The translations under genes and the position numbers were made by a program. A DNA stretch of 64,000 bases from Oscarella lobularis (Eukaryota; Porifera; Homoscleromorpha; Homosclerophorida; Oscarellidae). Below, in pieces: positions 22,574 to 34,700 of the stretch; positions within the stretch are counted from its first letter, which is position 1, and every line of letters starts with the position of its first letter. Location of the stretch: assembly GCF_947507565.1 (NCBI RefSeq), contig NC_089178.1:2728001-2792000 (forward strand), read 5' to 3'. The notes beneath the pieces are model-generated. The model searched no databases. It had not been told where the DNA came from and worked only from the letters and a program-made list of their open reading frames with translations.

Positions 22574-23931
22574 GGGAAGGTAAGCGTAACGAGGTCAGAC
22601 GCGGATTGTTTTGGACCAACTTCCGTCGAGGGGGGCGGGCGAACGCCCACATTGGCCCCAATAGCGCGTCTGCCTTGCGGTTCTGCTGCTTTGCCAGCAA
22701 GCTCGCTTCCTTAATATCGATCTGTCTCGCGATGCTCCTTTCTCGCGTATCAGAGAGACGTCAACAGGGGCTATGCGAGATAAGAACTTCCTTCGCAGCC
22801 ACGCCCCGTCGTTCGCCATTCATTCGAAGGGACTGGGGGCGTGGTTTCAGCTAACCGTTTATTTTCCATAGGGAATTCGGAGATTTCATCTCAAGGCGCG
22901 TAGTGTATAAAGAAAATTCGACGGCAAGACTGCGAAATAGTGTATAAAGACGTTGTACATAGGCAGTCTCTTATGTATCATCTCTTCACTGCCCTATTTA
23001 TGCGTTTCTGTATTATTTATTCAGAACGATCATTGTAGATGTTTTCTCTCTGTATCATAAGCTCTAATCAGTATATAAGAGATCTGACGTAGCCTTTTTC
23101 GAATGGGGGCACTCTGCACCACCGTTGCATTTTGTCATCGATATGGGATAAAAGGGTAATCGGCTTTGTTCGTCTCTCGTCCTAAATTGTTTGTCTTTCT
23201 CTATACGCTTTTTCCTTTTGCAGACTGTGGATCCACCAAAGAGCTTCCTCTTTCTCTCTAGACCTTCAACGACCTCATTTCCGTTTGTTCAGCGTCTCTT
23301 TTCTCCTGGCTATTCGGTGTTGTTTGCAGAGTCGACGTCTAACGTTAGGGAGGAGGAGCATTAATTTGCTAATTAGATAATTAGCTGCAGCAACGTTTTT
23401 GGTTTCACAAAGACGGAGTCCCTTTTCCACTTTCTAGAGGCATTTTCTTTTCTTCTCAAGCTGTGTGCGTGTGAGAAAGAGCGGACCGCCTGTCTGCACG
23501 AAGAGGAAAAGAAATTCAATTGGGAATCTTGGCGCAGTGTTGCCATGCAGACCCACTCATATCAAACAAACACCATCAATGCATCATCCATGCTCTCAGA
23601 CACGTGTGCTTGCGATCCTTATCTATTTCACCACCAGCCCCAGGTGATGTCCTGGGATGTCCCTGGTGCTGTGATGAATCATGGTGATGATTATCTAATT
23701 GATGGTTCCCACTCAGTACAAAGGAAAAAAATCGTCTGCACTCAATCTAATTTCAAGTGTCTTGACCAGCAATTATGGCGCGTTGACCGTCATTCGAACC
23801 TTTGCTCACAACAAGGCCACCCATCGATAAAGGCGGAGAAATCTGATTAGAGCTACATTGAAGACTCTTGATGTGCCGCCGGTGGCACCAACGAACATCC
23901 GGGCTTGGTGGCGTTCCCGGTATTTTCGGCA
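22574..23931. other. 1.36-kb intergenic region, no gene seen
   Basis: The longest gap in the left half. It is AT-richer than the surrounding coding DNA and contains repeated GTGTATAAAG words near 22900-22950, probably the 3' UTR of the BH3-only gene. Open frames here are short and not conserved-looking. The XPC promoter must lie in the last few hundred bases. Confidence 0.4.
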
Positions 23932-26900
23932 ATGCCTCCGAAAAAGAGAAGAAGTAAGTTCCTAATCGATCTCCAATCAACATCACATCGTGCTTGTAGG
24001 ACCTAGAAAGTTTCCCTCCGACGATGAAAGCTCAGAAAACGAAATTAGCCCGTATTTTTCTCCGGCGGAGACGACGCCGAGCCGATCGGCGAAAAGACGA
24101 GCGAACGATCGACTTCGAACGACGCCAAACGAAGCGAAGGATACGAAAAGCCCCTATTTCGAAATGAACGAATTGAATCTGAGCGAGGAATCGAGCAGCG
24201 ACGAAGAACTGCCGCCAAAGGAGACGACTCCGCGACAAATCACTCGTTCGCCAACGAAACGACCCGAGACGAAGATCGCAAAGAAAGAAGAGCAGCGAAG
24301 CGAACTCAAAGCGAAGGCGAGTCCGTCGAAAAAAAGAAGAGGTCGTCCACGTAAAAACGACGCCTCCTCGAGAACGAATCCCAAGGAGTCGGCCGAGGAA
24401 AGTAGAACGGAAAGACGTCAGGCCGGGATCGAAGAGAAAGAGCAGCAACCGAGCGAACCTGACGCTAAGGCGAAGAAGAAAGAAAGGGGTCGTCCTCGCA
24501 CCTCGACGAAAACAAAGGCTGAGGCTTCGCCTGAAAAGAGCAGTCCCATGGTTTCGCAGCGAAGCCGAAGTGGTCGCGGTAAGGAGCGTCGAGGACCGGT
24601 GATTCCGAAGAAAGCCGCTTCCAGTAAAGAACAGCGAGTAGTGGATACCAGTAGCGAGTCTGAGATGGAATGGGAGGAAGTTGATGGTGACGGTGAGAAT
24701 TGGGAGTTCTCCGTAAGCGCCTTTCTTAGTGCGTTTTTTAGTTGTGGCTGAGCGTGCGGCAGCGGAACCAGCAGAAACGATTGAAATTACCCTGGCTGGA
24801 TCAAAAGCGAAATCGGAAGGGTGGGTGCACGTGGAGGAAGAGGGGCTCTCCTAAAACGCGGTTTTTAGAAAAAGCGATATGGAGAAAGCATTCGAGAAAT
24901 TTCATCGTGACTTGCAGGAGAATAAACACAAGGTAATGAAGCCACTGTATTGTGTCGTGCGTGATTGTGTCAGCTTTTCGGGGAGTTGGGCGTGGCAATA
25001 CATGTGGTTCTCATCCAGGTCGAATTGCTCTGTCTCGTGGCAGCCCTTCGACACAGAAATCATCTGTGCAATGACGAGCTGCTTCAGGTTTGTTTCCGAG
25101 CAAAAGGTTTTTCGTTTTATATATCAGACCTAATTAAACTTTTCAGGCCGTTTGTTGGTCTCTGTTGCCTCCCAAGTACACGGAATTAGACCCCAAATCG
25201 ATTAGCGTAGCTCTAATTAAAGAACTCGTTTCTTGGTAAATTGATAATGGATCAAGTGAAAATGTCTTACTTTTTTTTGTTTCTTTTAGGTTCAAGTTGA
25301 ATGTTAGTCTTATCTCTTCTGAAGTTGACTTTTCCAACGGCCACGTAGGCTATGATCTCTTGTCCGTCTACGTTATTTAATTATTAATATAATAGATAGA
25401 GAATATGGTTAAGCAATTGAATGAACGGTGTTTGAGTTGCCAAATCTATGTTGTTATGGTTTTTTTGGCTTTGCTGAGGGCAATGGGGCTCACATGTCGA
25501 CTTGTGTCATCCTTGCAGGTAAAATTGAGAAATGGTGAGCGTTTTAGTCTTGAAAAATTCTTATTATCAGCCGGTTTCTTTCAAATGGAGTCCTCCAAAA
25601 GGAAAAAAGAAAGTGAGCGAATATTTTAAATAATTAATTAATTGACTTACTTCGCTTTGCTGGAGTCTTTTTTATCACTGTCTTGATCTAGAAGGAGGAC
25701 TCTGTGCAGCCAGCTTTGACGTTTTCAATTAATCAGAAGCAAGCTCGGACAAAGCAGAAAAGTCGAATGAGTTCTGGGACAAAGAAGACGAGTTCTAGAG
25801 AGAAAAATAATCGTAAAGGGATGCAGAAAACCAATAGTAGCAGGGCAAAGAAATGGAAGGAAAAGGGAAAAGGAAAATCAAAACTCAATCACGATGACGA
25901 CGATGATGATTTTTTGGACGACGACTATTTACCAACTGTGCAGAGTAGTGGCAGTAGTGATTCGAGTAGTGAGGAAGAGGGCGACAAAGAGGAGGAGATT
26001 GAAGAGGAGGAGATCGAAGAGGAAGCCATTGAAGAGGAAGTTATTGAAGAGGAAACAGTGGAAAAGAAGTCTCGTGATAACCTCAAAAAAGATCAGAGGC
26101 CAATAAGCTCAAAAGGGCGGAGAGCCAGTCGTCAGAGTGTTGATACTTCACCAAATGTCCAGGCAAAGAGGCGGCAAAAATCCACTACTAAAAAAGGAGA
26201 GAAGCCAATAGGTAAGAAAATGTTTGTACAGTAGTGCCAGTTGTCAGTTGGAGTATGTGCTCAGATGATTGGATTGAAGTCTACCTGGATGCAGAGAAGA
26301 GATGGATTTGTAATGCGTACATATGGCTTTGACTGATGACATAGCTTGTATGAATACTTCAGGTATTAGCCCTTTTGATTGCATTGACGACGTGGAACTC
26401 ATTGAGGAACGTGCCACACAGCCCATCAGCTACGTTTTGGGCGCTGATAACGGTAGGTTTTGTGACGAGAATCTTTCTCTTCCTCTTTGTCATTCTTTGA
26501 TTTTAGGTGGGGCTGTGAAGGACTTGACTCTCCGGTATGCGTCGGATTGGATGTCGGGAGCGAAGAAGAGACGCGTCAATGAAGAGTGGTGGCAAGAGAG
26601 TCTACGGCTTTTTGTTACGACAGATAGAGTAAGAGATATTACCGTACTCTGGGCTAATAAGAGTACTTTTTTTAGAAAGGAGACGAAGAAGAAGACAAGC
26701 AATTGCAGGGTGAGTCGATTGAACGGATTTAAAAGGCACGAGTAGTTTACCGTATGTTCAGCTTGGTTGGAGAAGCAACCCTTTCCTACGACAGTAGCCG
26801 GTTTCAAAAACCATCCACTGTACGTGAAATGCTGCAGCCACTTAGATGACTCACTGACGTTTTAACTAGATACGCTTTGGAAAGACATCTGCTCAAGTTT

Positions 26901-28178
26901 GAAGGCAAGTTAGTGTGTGAACAGGATCTGTGTTGTTAGTTCAGCTCTCTTTAGCTCTCTACCCAGAAGATGCACCTGTACTTGGTTATATCAGAAAGGA
27001 AGCAATATATCCCAGAGATTGCGTCAAAGTGGTGAGAAAAGAATCGTAAAGCTCTGCAAAGAAAATCAAACTGGCGCCCATGCTTAGCTGCATTCGAGGG
27101 AGACGTGGCTCAAAGAAGCAAAAGCCGTCAAGGTATCACTTTAGAGGGCGTTGTAGGCGTTTTGATCAATCGCAGAGTTGTTGTATTTCAGGCAGGCGAG
27201 ACACCTTACAAGATGGTAAAAAAGCATCCAAAGAAGGTAAAAGAGCTCTATGTGCTCTCCTAGTAGTGCTCATGTCACCGTCTTTTCTATTTAGAACGAA
27301 TCAGAACACTTGAAAAACCAACTTCGCCTTGAATTATACGGTGACTGGCAGATTGAAGACTATGTAGCCCCACCTGCTAAAGATGTACGTGACATACTTC
27401 AGACTTTCTCTTGCTGAGCCTGCGTCTATTTCTTTTTAGGGTAAAGTTCCTCGCAACGCTTTTGGAAACGTGGAGCTGTACAAACCTTCAATGCTGCCGG
27501 CAGGCACAGTGCACATGACACGTAATGTTCCCCACTGTCACTGTATTTTCTTGTCCTATTAAATGGCTGTTGTGTTTTTCCTGTGCAGTGCCCAATATTC
27601 AAAAGGTAGCTCGAAAGCTTGGCATAGACTGTGCCGCCGCTATGATGGGGTGGGACTTTCTCGGCGGATTCAATGTTCCTGTGTAGGGTCGCTTCAGAGT
27701 CGACTGGGTTCAACCACAATCTCCTCTCTTTTTGTAGTTTTGATGGCATTGTCGTTTGCTCGGAATTTGAGCAAGTTCTCATTGAGGCTTGGGAGCAGCA
27801 GAGGGAAGAGATGGAGAAACAAATAGCTGTGGTATGAGGGTGGGATTACTTGACGAATTCCTTTTTCATTTTATGTATGAAGAAACGGGAGAAAGTGGTA
27901 TATGAACGATGGAAAAAGTTGATCAAGACTCTTCTAATCAGAGAACGACTGCGGACAAAGTATCAAGAGTTTGCGGTATTCTGAAACTAAAATCTTCTGC
28001 TGAGCGCGTGGTAAGATTCTTGAGTAGGAGCCCACTGAGAAAGAAGAAGCTGGACGCATTCGAGAGTGGGGTCAGATTGCTGGTATGCAACGTATTGTAC
28101 AAGAAAATTGTTTAATTAGGGCACTCTTTTTTAGGTGTTAAAGAGCATTCTATTGGAACGTTAGAACTTTCAAACTAA
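23932..28178 (+). CDS. XPC: XPC DNA damage recognition protein
   Basis: Initiates global-genome nucleotide excision repair by binding helix-distorting lesions with RAD23 and centrin. I trace 26 exons: 23932-23953, 24000-24712, 24753-24820, 24869-24932, 25019-25087, 25147-25235, 25290-25344, 25396-25518, 25571-25612, 25692-26211, 26241-26309, 26363-26452, 26517-26638, 26676-26709, 26762-26819, 26870-26904, 26955-27031, 27088-27132, 27192-27236, 27295-27384, 27440-27521, 27589-27682, 27738-27831, 27883-27975, 28028-28082, 28135-28178; 963 aa, frame kept throughout. Basic/acidic N-terminus, transglutaminase-like core (LRAMGLTCRLVSSLQ; DDWIEVYLDAEKRWIC), then BHD1-3: [57 protein letters not shown]. 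Intron 16 (26905) starts GCAAGT; intron 10 is only 29 bp. Confidence 0.93.
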
Positions 28179-28206
28179 TGACTTTTGAGGATTAATTTAA
28201 TTATAT

Positions 28207-28245
28207 TGACGTCACAGATGTTTCATGTGGCGTAGTCTAGCACCC
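28207..28245 (+). repeat. diverged direct repeat, copy A, with TGACGTCA
   Basis: Contains the palindrome TGACGTCA (28207-28214), then ATGTGGCGTAG and GCACC. The same ordered words recur about 408 bp downstream. Confidence 0.5.
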
Positions 28246-28614
28246 CCGTATAATGCATGCTTTTTCCGTGCATCATGTTGTTAGCTGGCTTCGCGAGCGA
28301 TCTAGAACAAGTTTGCAACCAGCCGATGCACGGCGCGCGTAGGGCGATGAGCAGGCCCAGCTCAAAGTGCAAGAGGAACGCGCTATCGAACGTCGAACTT
28401 CGCGTACAGGGCGCCGACTATAGGCTACGACGAAGCAGGTAAGAAGAGGGACCCAAGAAGAGCTTTCGTCGTACGATAGGTATGGCGTATAGATGGATGG
28501 GCCTCCCTGCCAGTGGGGGGGGGGAGTCCCATGAAATCCGGAGGGCGGCGAGTTCGCGTATAGTCTCGATCGACCACTAAACCGTAGCACAGAATTTTAA
28601 TGAGATAATTAAGT

Positions 28615-28650
28615 TGACGTCACATACGTGGCGTAGCACCTCATGTTTTT
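28615..28650 (+). repeat. diverged direct repeat, copy B, with TGACGTCA
   Basis: TGACGTCA (28615-28622), then ATACGTGGCGTAGCACC, parallel to copy A but with small deletions. Confidence 0.5.
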
Positions 28651-28754
28651 CGTGACGTATTTTTCGCATGCACTGCAAAGGCGCTATGTCGTTAGGGAGG
28701 CGTACAAGTAAAATAGCAGCTTCTATATCATGGTACTAGTCTAGTCGAGTTTCA

Positions 28755-31700
28755 TTAGATGAGCCTGGAGTCGCCTGTACCGTCCACGCTCGCGTCAGAC
28801 CTGAAAAGAAACGAGATGTCGTTTGGATGTCTCTGTAAGTCGTCGCCATACTCTGTTCTTCCGAAATTGATCCAATTGGCTTTAGAGCGGGAACGCCTCT
28901 TCGCGACCAGAGCTACTAGAATCACGACAACTAAGAGAACGATCCCACCAACTACTCCGCCTATGATTGCGCCCATAAAAGACCCTATGAAGAAGAATAG
29001 GCTCGATCCGCTTGCTCATGGAAAAACGTTCCGGTAACCTGATTTTGCAGTTCCTGGGCATTGCCCCGATGGTGAGCACGTTACTGTGATGTTCACCAAA
29101 GCAAGCGCATGACGTTCTGAATTTTCACTGTTTTCAGCCTTCACCACCAATGAGTAGTGGGGATGCGTTTTTTCGTCAATTTCACGAGCTACAAGAATGG
29201 CACCATCTAATTTTTGCACGTGGAAATAACCGTTGGGATTTCCTCCAATGATGGAGTAATAGATTGCACCAGGACCTGTAAAGCGGCAAGCTCTAAGTCT
29301 TCTTCTATAATGTGATCAGCTCGTCTCGATTTCTTACCGTCACTGACAGCCTTTACGATAGTAACGTTGACGCCAACTGGAGCTCCCACTGAAACAGAGG
29401 CGTTATAGAAAAGTTTGCTAAACTTTATTGGTCCAGCGCCTCGTCCTGAAGCGCAAATAAACGGCTTCATATTTGAACATTTCTCAGCAATCCATTTGCC
29501 ATTGCTGACGGTCATGGCAGCACAGTTGCCGCTCTTATAACTGTTGCTGAGAATGTGATGATCAAAAGTTGTACCGTCAGTCCACTGCCAGTGACCCGTG
29601 CTAGAACTGTAGTAAAGACCTAGCCATACTCCTGAATTGGATAAGCCGGGCGGAGGAGACGGCACTAAGTTCCTGAAAAAGACGTCTGTTGACGGGAAGT
29701 GGCTACTTGCTAAATAGCCACCTATTTCCTATATGAGATTAATTCCCAACAGCCTTTTCGAAGATGATCTGGATACCTGGCAGTAGGATTCGGCCGATTT
29801 CCAGTCAGCTGCAGCACTGACGTATGAATAGCAGAGTTTGCCGTGTCGTGACCAGAGAAGAGAGCAAACTGCATAGAAGGCAGGTTAAACGGATTTCCAA
29901 AGATGATCACGTTGCTTCTCGTACCTGTTGTGTTCATTGGACTGATCTCCTTGATGGGAACAATTTGGACTTTGGCTAAAGTTGGATCACTTGAATAGTC
30001 GCGCACTTTTCCCTTTGCAACACTCGAATTGGCTGTTCCCCACCAGTTATGTGTTGCTGAAATCGTTCCGTTCCTCGAATTAAAAGCCGCGCAGAATTCA
30101 AACTGAAAATCAGGATTGACAAAGGTATTCGTGTAATATTGAGCGTTTGCCGTATCGGCCGCCGCCGCAGCGACAACGGCGCAAGTACCATTCGCTGTCG
30201 GCGAATTTTTATACAGAGTATTATTGAGACACCTTTGCTCTGTCGCTGAAGGATTCGGAGTGGATTGAACCGTATTGATCAGATAGTTTGCCGTGTTCTG
30301 TGTGAAGACGTTTCCGATAACCTGAGCTTTTCTTCTATCGACTCTCAATATGCCGTACATTCTGTTTCGGACGAAGGTGTTGGACGAGACGCTGGCCGAT
30401 GTGTCGTCACCGTCACTGTATCCCAGAAAGACGGTGTCGTCATACCCGTCGTTGCCACTGTTGTCCTCTATTCTATTATTGAATATAGTGTATGATTTGC
30501 CAAAGGTCAGATGTACGGCGTGTCTCGCGTTCTTTGCAATTCCGCAATTTTGTATGACGACGTCGACGTTGTCGTGGACTATTGAGATTCCGGCGAGATT
30601 TCCGAGCGTGCTCGATTTGCTGTTTCTATTGTTATTGTTGTTCTCTATTCGACAACGTTCTACTGTGACAGCACTGACGGCTTTGACGTCAGTATTAGAA
30701 CTGGAACCAGTCATTTGGAAACCCGAATATGAATTGTTTGAAATCGTCGTGCCTGATATGGTAACGTTCGAGCGATCTGCAGTTGACGAACTTGCTACGA
30801 TGGAAAGGCCGGTCTGATTATTTGAAGATAGACGTCCGTTGCTAATGTTGTGCATTCGAGATGAACCTTGGAGAGAAAAAAGAATTCATAACGAAAGCAA
30901 GATATACTTAGATAGTAGAGAAATGCTCACTTGGATTGATTGATTGCACGGAGGCAAAGAAGTAGTTTCCTGTTGGAGAATAATCATACATTAGGACGTC
31001 CGGTCGCAGTTCTACTTCGACCGACTTCGTGGACGTGACGTAGTGAAGAGAACCCTGAACTTGCTTCTCGCGATACAAGTACGTGCCGTCTAGCTGGACG
31101 TAGGCGGACTCGGATTGAAATTTCAAGGCCAACGTTTGAATAGACAAGACATTTTTCGCAACAACTGTCTGCATTTTCATCTTGCAATGATACGAGAAGG
31201 GAGCGCTTTGGACGTAACGAATATAGACGGGTTCTGACGGCGAGATTGTGAGAACAGTCCTCTGAGAGCAAATATCCACAATACGACTTTCGGGGACAGG
31301 AATGTTCCACAGAGGACGGAGCTCGCTCTCGACGGTAATTTCCAATCCGTGACCGTCGTTTGAAGTTAATACGAGGTTCTTCTGACGACTAGTTAGTGTA
31401 TTGACAAAACGAATACCCGAGCCGTTGTTTTCAAAGGCGGCAACGTTTACCAGAACGGGATCTCGCCCGTTTGTGACTTCCATTCCGTCACGTACACTCC
31501 CAGAAACCGTTACGTTTGTCAGGGTGACTTTTTGCTCAATGACTCGCATTCCAGCGGCCATTTGCTCGTCGTTCACTTTGCCGCTGTTTTGGACAATGCC
31601 GTTCTCCATTGTTGATTTACTTTGAAGATTTGCTGCAAATTGAATGCCAGACCAGTGGCATGAGGGCAGCGACGGCGGCACCGGTATGCCGTCACACGTT

Positions 31701-34700
31701 ACACTGAGAGCGCCGAAGATACAGCGAGTCTTATTGAATCGATAGTTGTCACACGCTTCCAGAGAATGATCGTAATAGCTGCACACTACGTCGGGGAGCC
31801 AGCCGGCTATGTTTGCACCGGCAATCAAATTTTGTTTATTTGATCTGATATATCCGAGCTGCAAGCAAATGGTATGAGCTAAAAAGTAATTGAGCGGAGT
31901 GAGGCTGCTATCGTCAGCGGCGCACACCGCCCTCCACTCCGAATCATGATAGATTTGTGCCATACCAATATTTGTCACCTTTGCGTCTTTTGAAAACAAT
32001 CTGATATCACCGTCGTGGATTTTCCTCGGGACTTCAATATTGGTCATGAAAACCGGTCTGTTTGGCGTGCCCTTGAGAAGGAAATTGCCTTCGACGAATA
32101 GGCCAACGTTGGATTTAAATTTCAGTTGCACTCCCGACGCGACAGTCAAAGTCTTCCCGGGCATAACGGACAAATCTCCTATGACCGTATACGGCGTAGA
32201 CGAAGACGGGATCGTCGTATCGTTGAGGACTCGACCGAGGAGAACGTTATTCGGTCGATGGATCGACAGCAGAGGGAGAGACGCATTCAAAGACACCGGC
32301 TTTCCAAACGGAGTCAACAAGTACGGAAAAATCTCAGCCAGAGCTACACGAGTGCAATAGTTGAAGTCGTAAATCCCGTCGCGAATTTTCTGCTCGTTCG
32401 TTGTCGCCCAGAAATTTTTTGATGCGTTTATGGACGGACCGGTTGACGACTGAACGAGAGAGCGGATGCCCAACTGATACGTTGAATTGGGATTGACGAA
32501 AGAGTTATTTTGAATGTTGACTTGATTCGAGCCTGCTATGACGACAACAGCCGGCATCGTCTCGGCGCTCGCGCTACACGATTCTGGAGCAATTACAACG
32601 TTGCCGTCAAAGAGATTGTTTTTCAGGATGAACGGGGAAGAGGTGAAGGGATAAGGCGTGAGTTGGACGACGTATTCGTCTCCGTGGTTTTCTTTGAACG
32701 TGTTGCTCGCAATGATGAGTCGTTTGGCTGTGCCTTCAACTAGTAGTGGACCTCCTCCTTTTCCGTGGTCAGTGAAGACGTTGTTGCTGATCTCGGCGTT
32801 TATTTGCATTCTCTTGGACAAGGCAATTGCGTTACCGGAATTGCTTTCGAATGTGTTATTGAGAACAGAAAGTTGGGCTGTTGATTGTTCAATAGCCAGG
32901 CCATCGCCGTTTGACGAAATTTTGTTTTGAGTTATATTCCAAGTCGTTATTCCCGGAAATAGTGCTGTCATTTGGCCAACTTTCTGGCATCCTTGTATGA
33001 CATTGGAAACTAATGAAATATTGCCAGTCTCACTTAGAATGAAGCCATTACTCGTGCAATTGAAAATTTTATTTTGTGCGATACTGACGTGACAGCCGCT
33101 GCAGTTGACGCCGATTCCATTGTCGCAGCCGTCCAACCGACTGTTCTTCACGGTAAAAGGTACAGCATCTGTAGCGACATCTATACCGCTTCTTTGAGCG
33201 GCCGTGAAACGAGAATTGTTGATGAAAATTGATGGTGAGAGAAGAGGCTTTTGTACGACTGTGACATACATGAGAAATCCGGGTGCGTGGCTAAAACGTC
33301 CTGTGGTCAACGTTATTGACATCGTTTCGCCTTTTGAAATGTATGGGCCTCGAACCGCAGTCATCGTTCCCCCGGAAATCTGCTCTACGAGGGAACCGTC
33401 CGAATCAGATAGTGCTATCACGTCTGCAGAGTAAATTGTCATTGACACGAGCAAGACAAAGATGCGATCTCCTTCGCTTGCTTGCAGTGTCGTGCGACAG
33501 CGAGAGCGAGCCTCATAATCGATCTTGGAAATTCCTACAAAATACACCGCTGACGGATCAGTCAGTGACAAATTGCGACCGGCGCATATGGAAAAGTGTG
33601 TCACCTGCCCTTGAAAAGACGCGTTGTCTTGTTGTACGCGCAAACCACTTCCTTGAGCACCAGTCACCGAAACGTTGTCTACTTTTACTTGTTGGTACGG
33701 AAGCTTGGAAATGTAAAGACCGTCGCTGTAGAGAGACTGTTGGATGGTGAAATTCGACAAGAGCACGCTCGGCTCATAGGAGTGCGACTCGATTGACGAC
33801 GATCCTACTGAATTCTTCAGTGTTACACCATCGATGGGAACCGAAGTCAACGTTCTACTGACTCCAGGAATTCGGTCTTGAAACCAAACGCCGGCTCCGA
33901 ATAGAACGGTGTTTGTCAGCGTCGATGCCTTTGCCGCCGGCACTCTTCCGGTATTTGGATTAAATCGAATTCCAGCCCAAACGTTATCCGTGCTACCGCC
34001 GTCTTGAGTAAGACAGTCCAAGTGAGCAACTCGCGCACAGCTACCGGAATAGATGGCGCTGTATCTTCCCAGCGTCAATTTGCAGTCGTCGGGACTCGAC
34101 GCGTTCTTGGGGCACGATGAATGAACAATGATGGGATCCCCGTCTTTGGGATTCCAGTAACTGCTCCACCAGTGCGAATTCGGATATCCGAGCCACGAAC
34201 AAGCCAACGCCGCGAGAATATAGACCGCCGGATAATCGTCAAGGTCCGTCGCGCACAGCGTGCGCCACGTTCCGTCGATGTGAAACTGCGTGATTTCGTT
34301 GGCCACTCGAGCCGAGATGCTCGATTCGTACGCTTTTCCTGCGCTCGTAAATACGACCGGTTTATTCACCGTTCCATTTGTGACTAAGGCTCCTTCGACG
34401 AGTATTCCGTGGTCGCGCGGGAAGTGGAGTGTGACGCCGGCTTCGACGATCAATGCGCCTTTCGAAAGGACGGTGATATCGTTGACGACATCGTACGGAC
34501 TTCCCGCTGCACTCACCGTTAGCTCGCGATCAAGATGGCCTCCAATTTGTCCACCACCGTAGATAAAAGGAATTTTCAAAGGGCTTTCGGTGGAGACATT
34601 TTTCGGATCAGGGGAAAGTAGGTAAGGAAAGTACGAAGCCAACGCGACAAAATTAGTGTCGACGAAATCGTAGATTCGACTTTGTATGCGCGTCTGATTG

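Larger units (their letters stand above)
28179..28754. other. intergenic with two diverged copies of a CRE-bearing block
   Basis: Lies between the convergent ends of XPC and the bark-type gene. Apart from the two related blocks listed separately and a G-run near 28520, no gene is visible. Confidence 0.5.
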
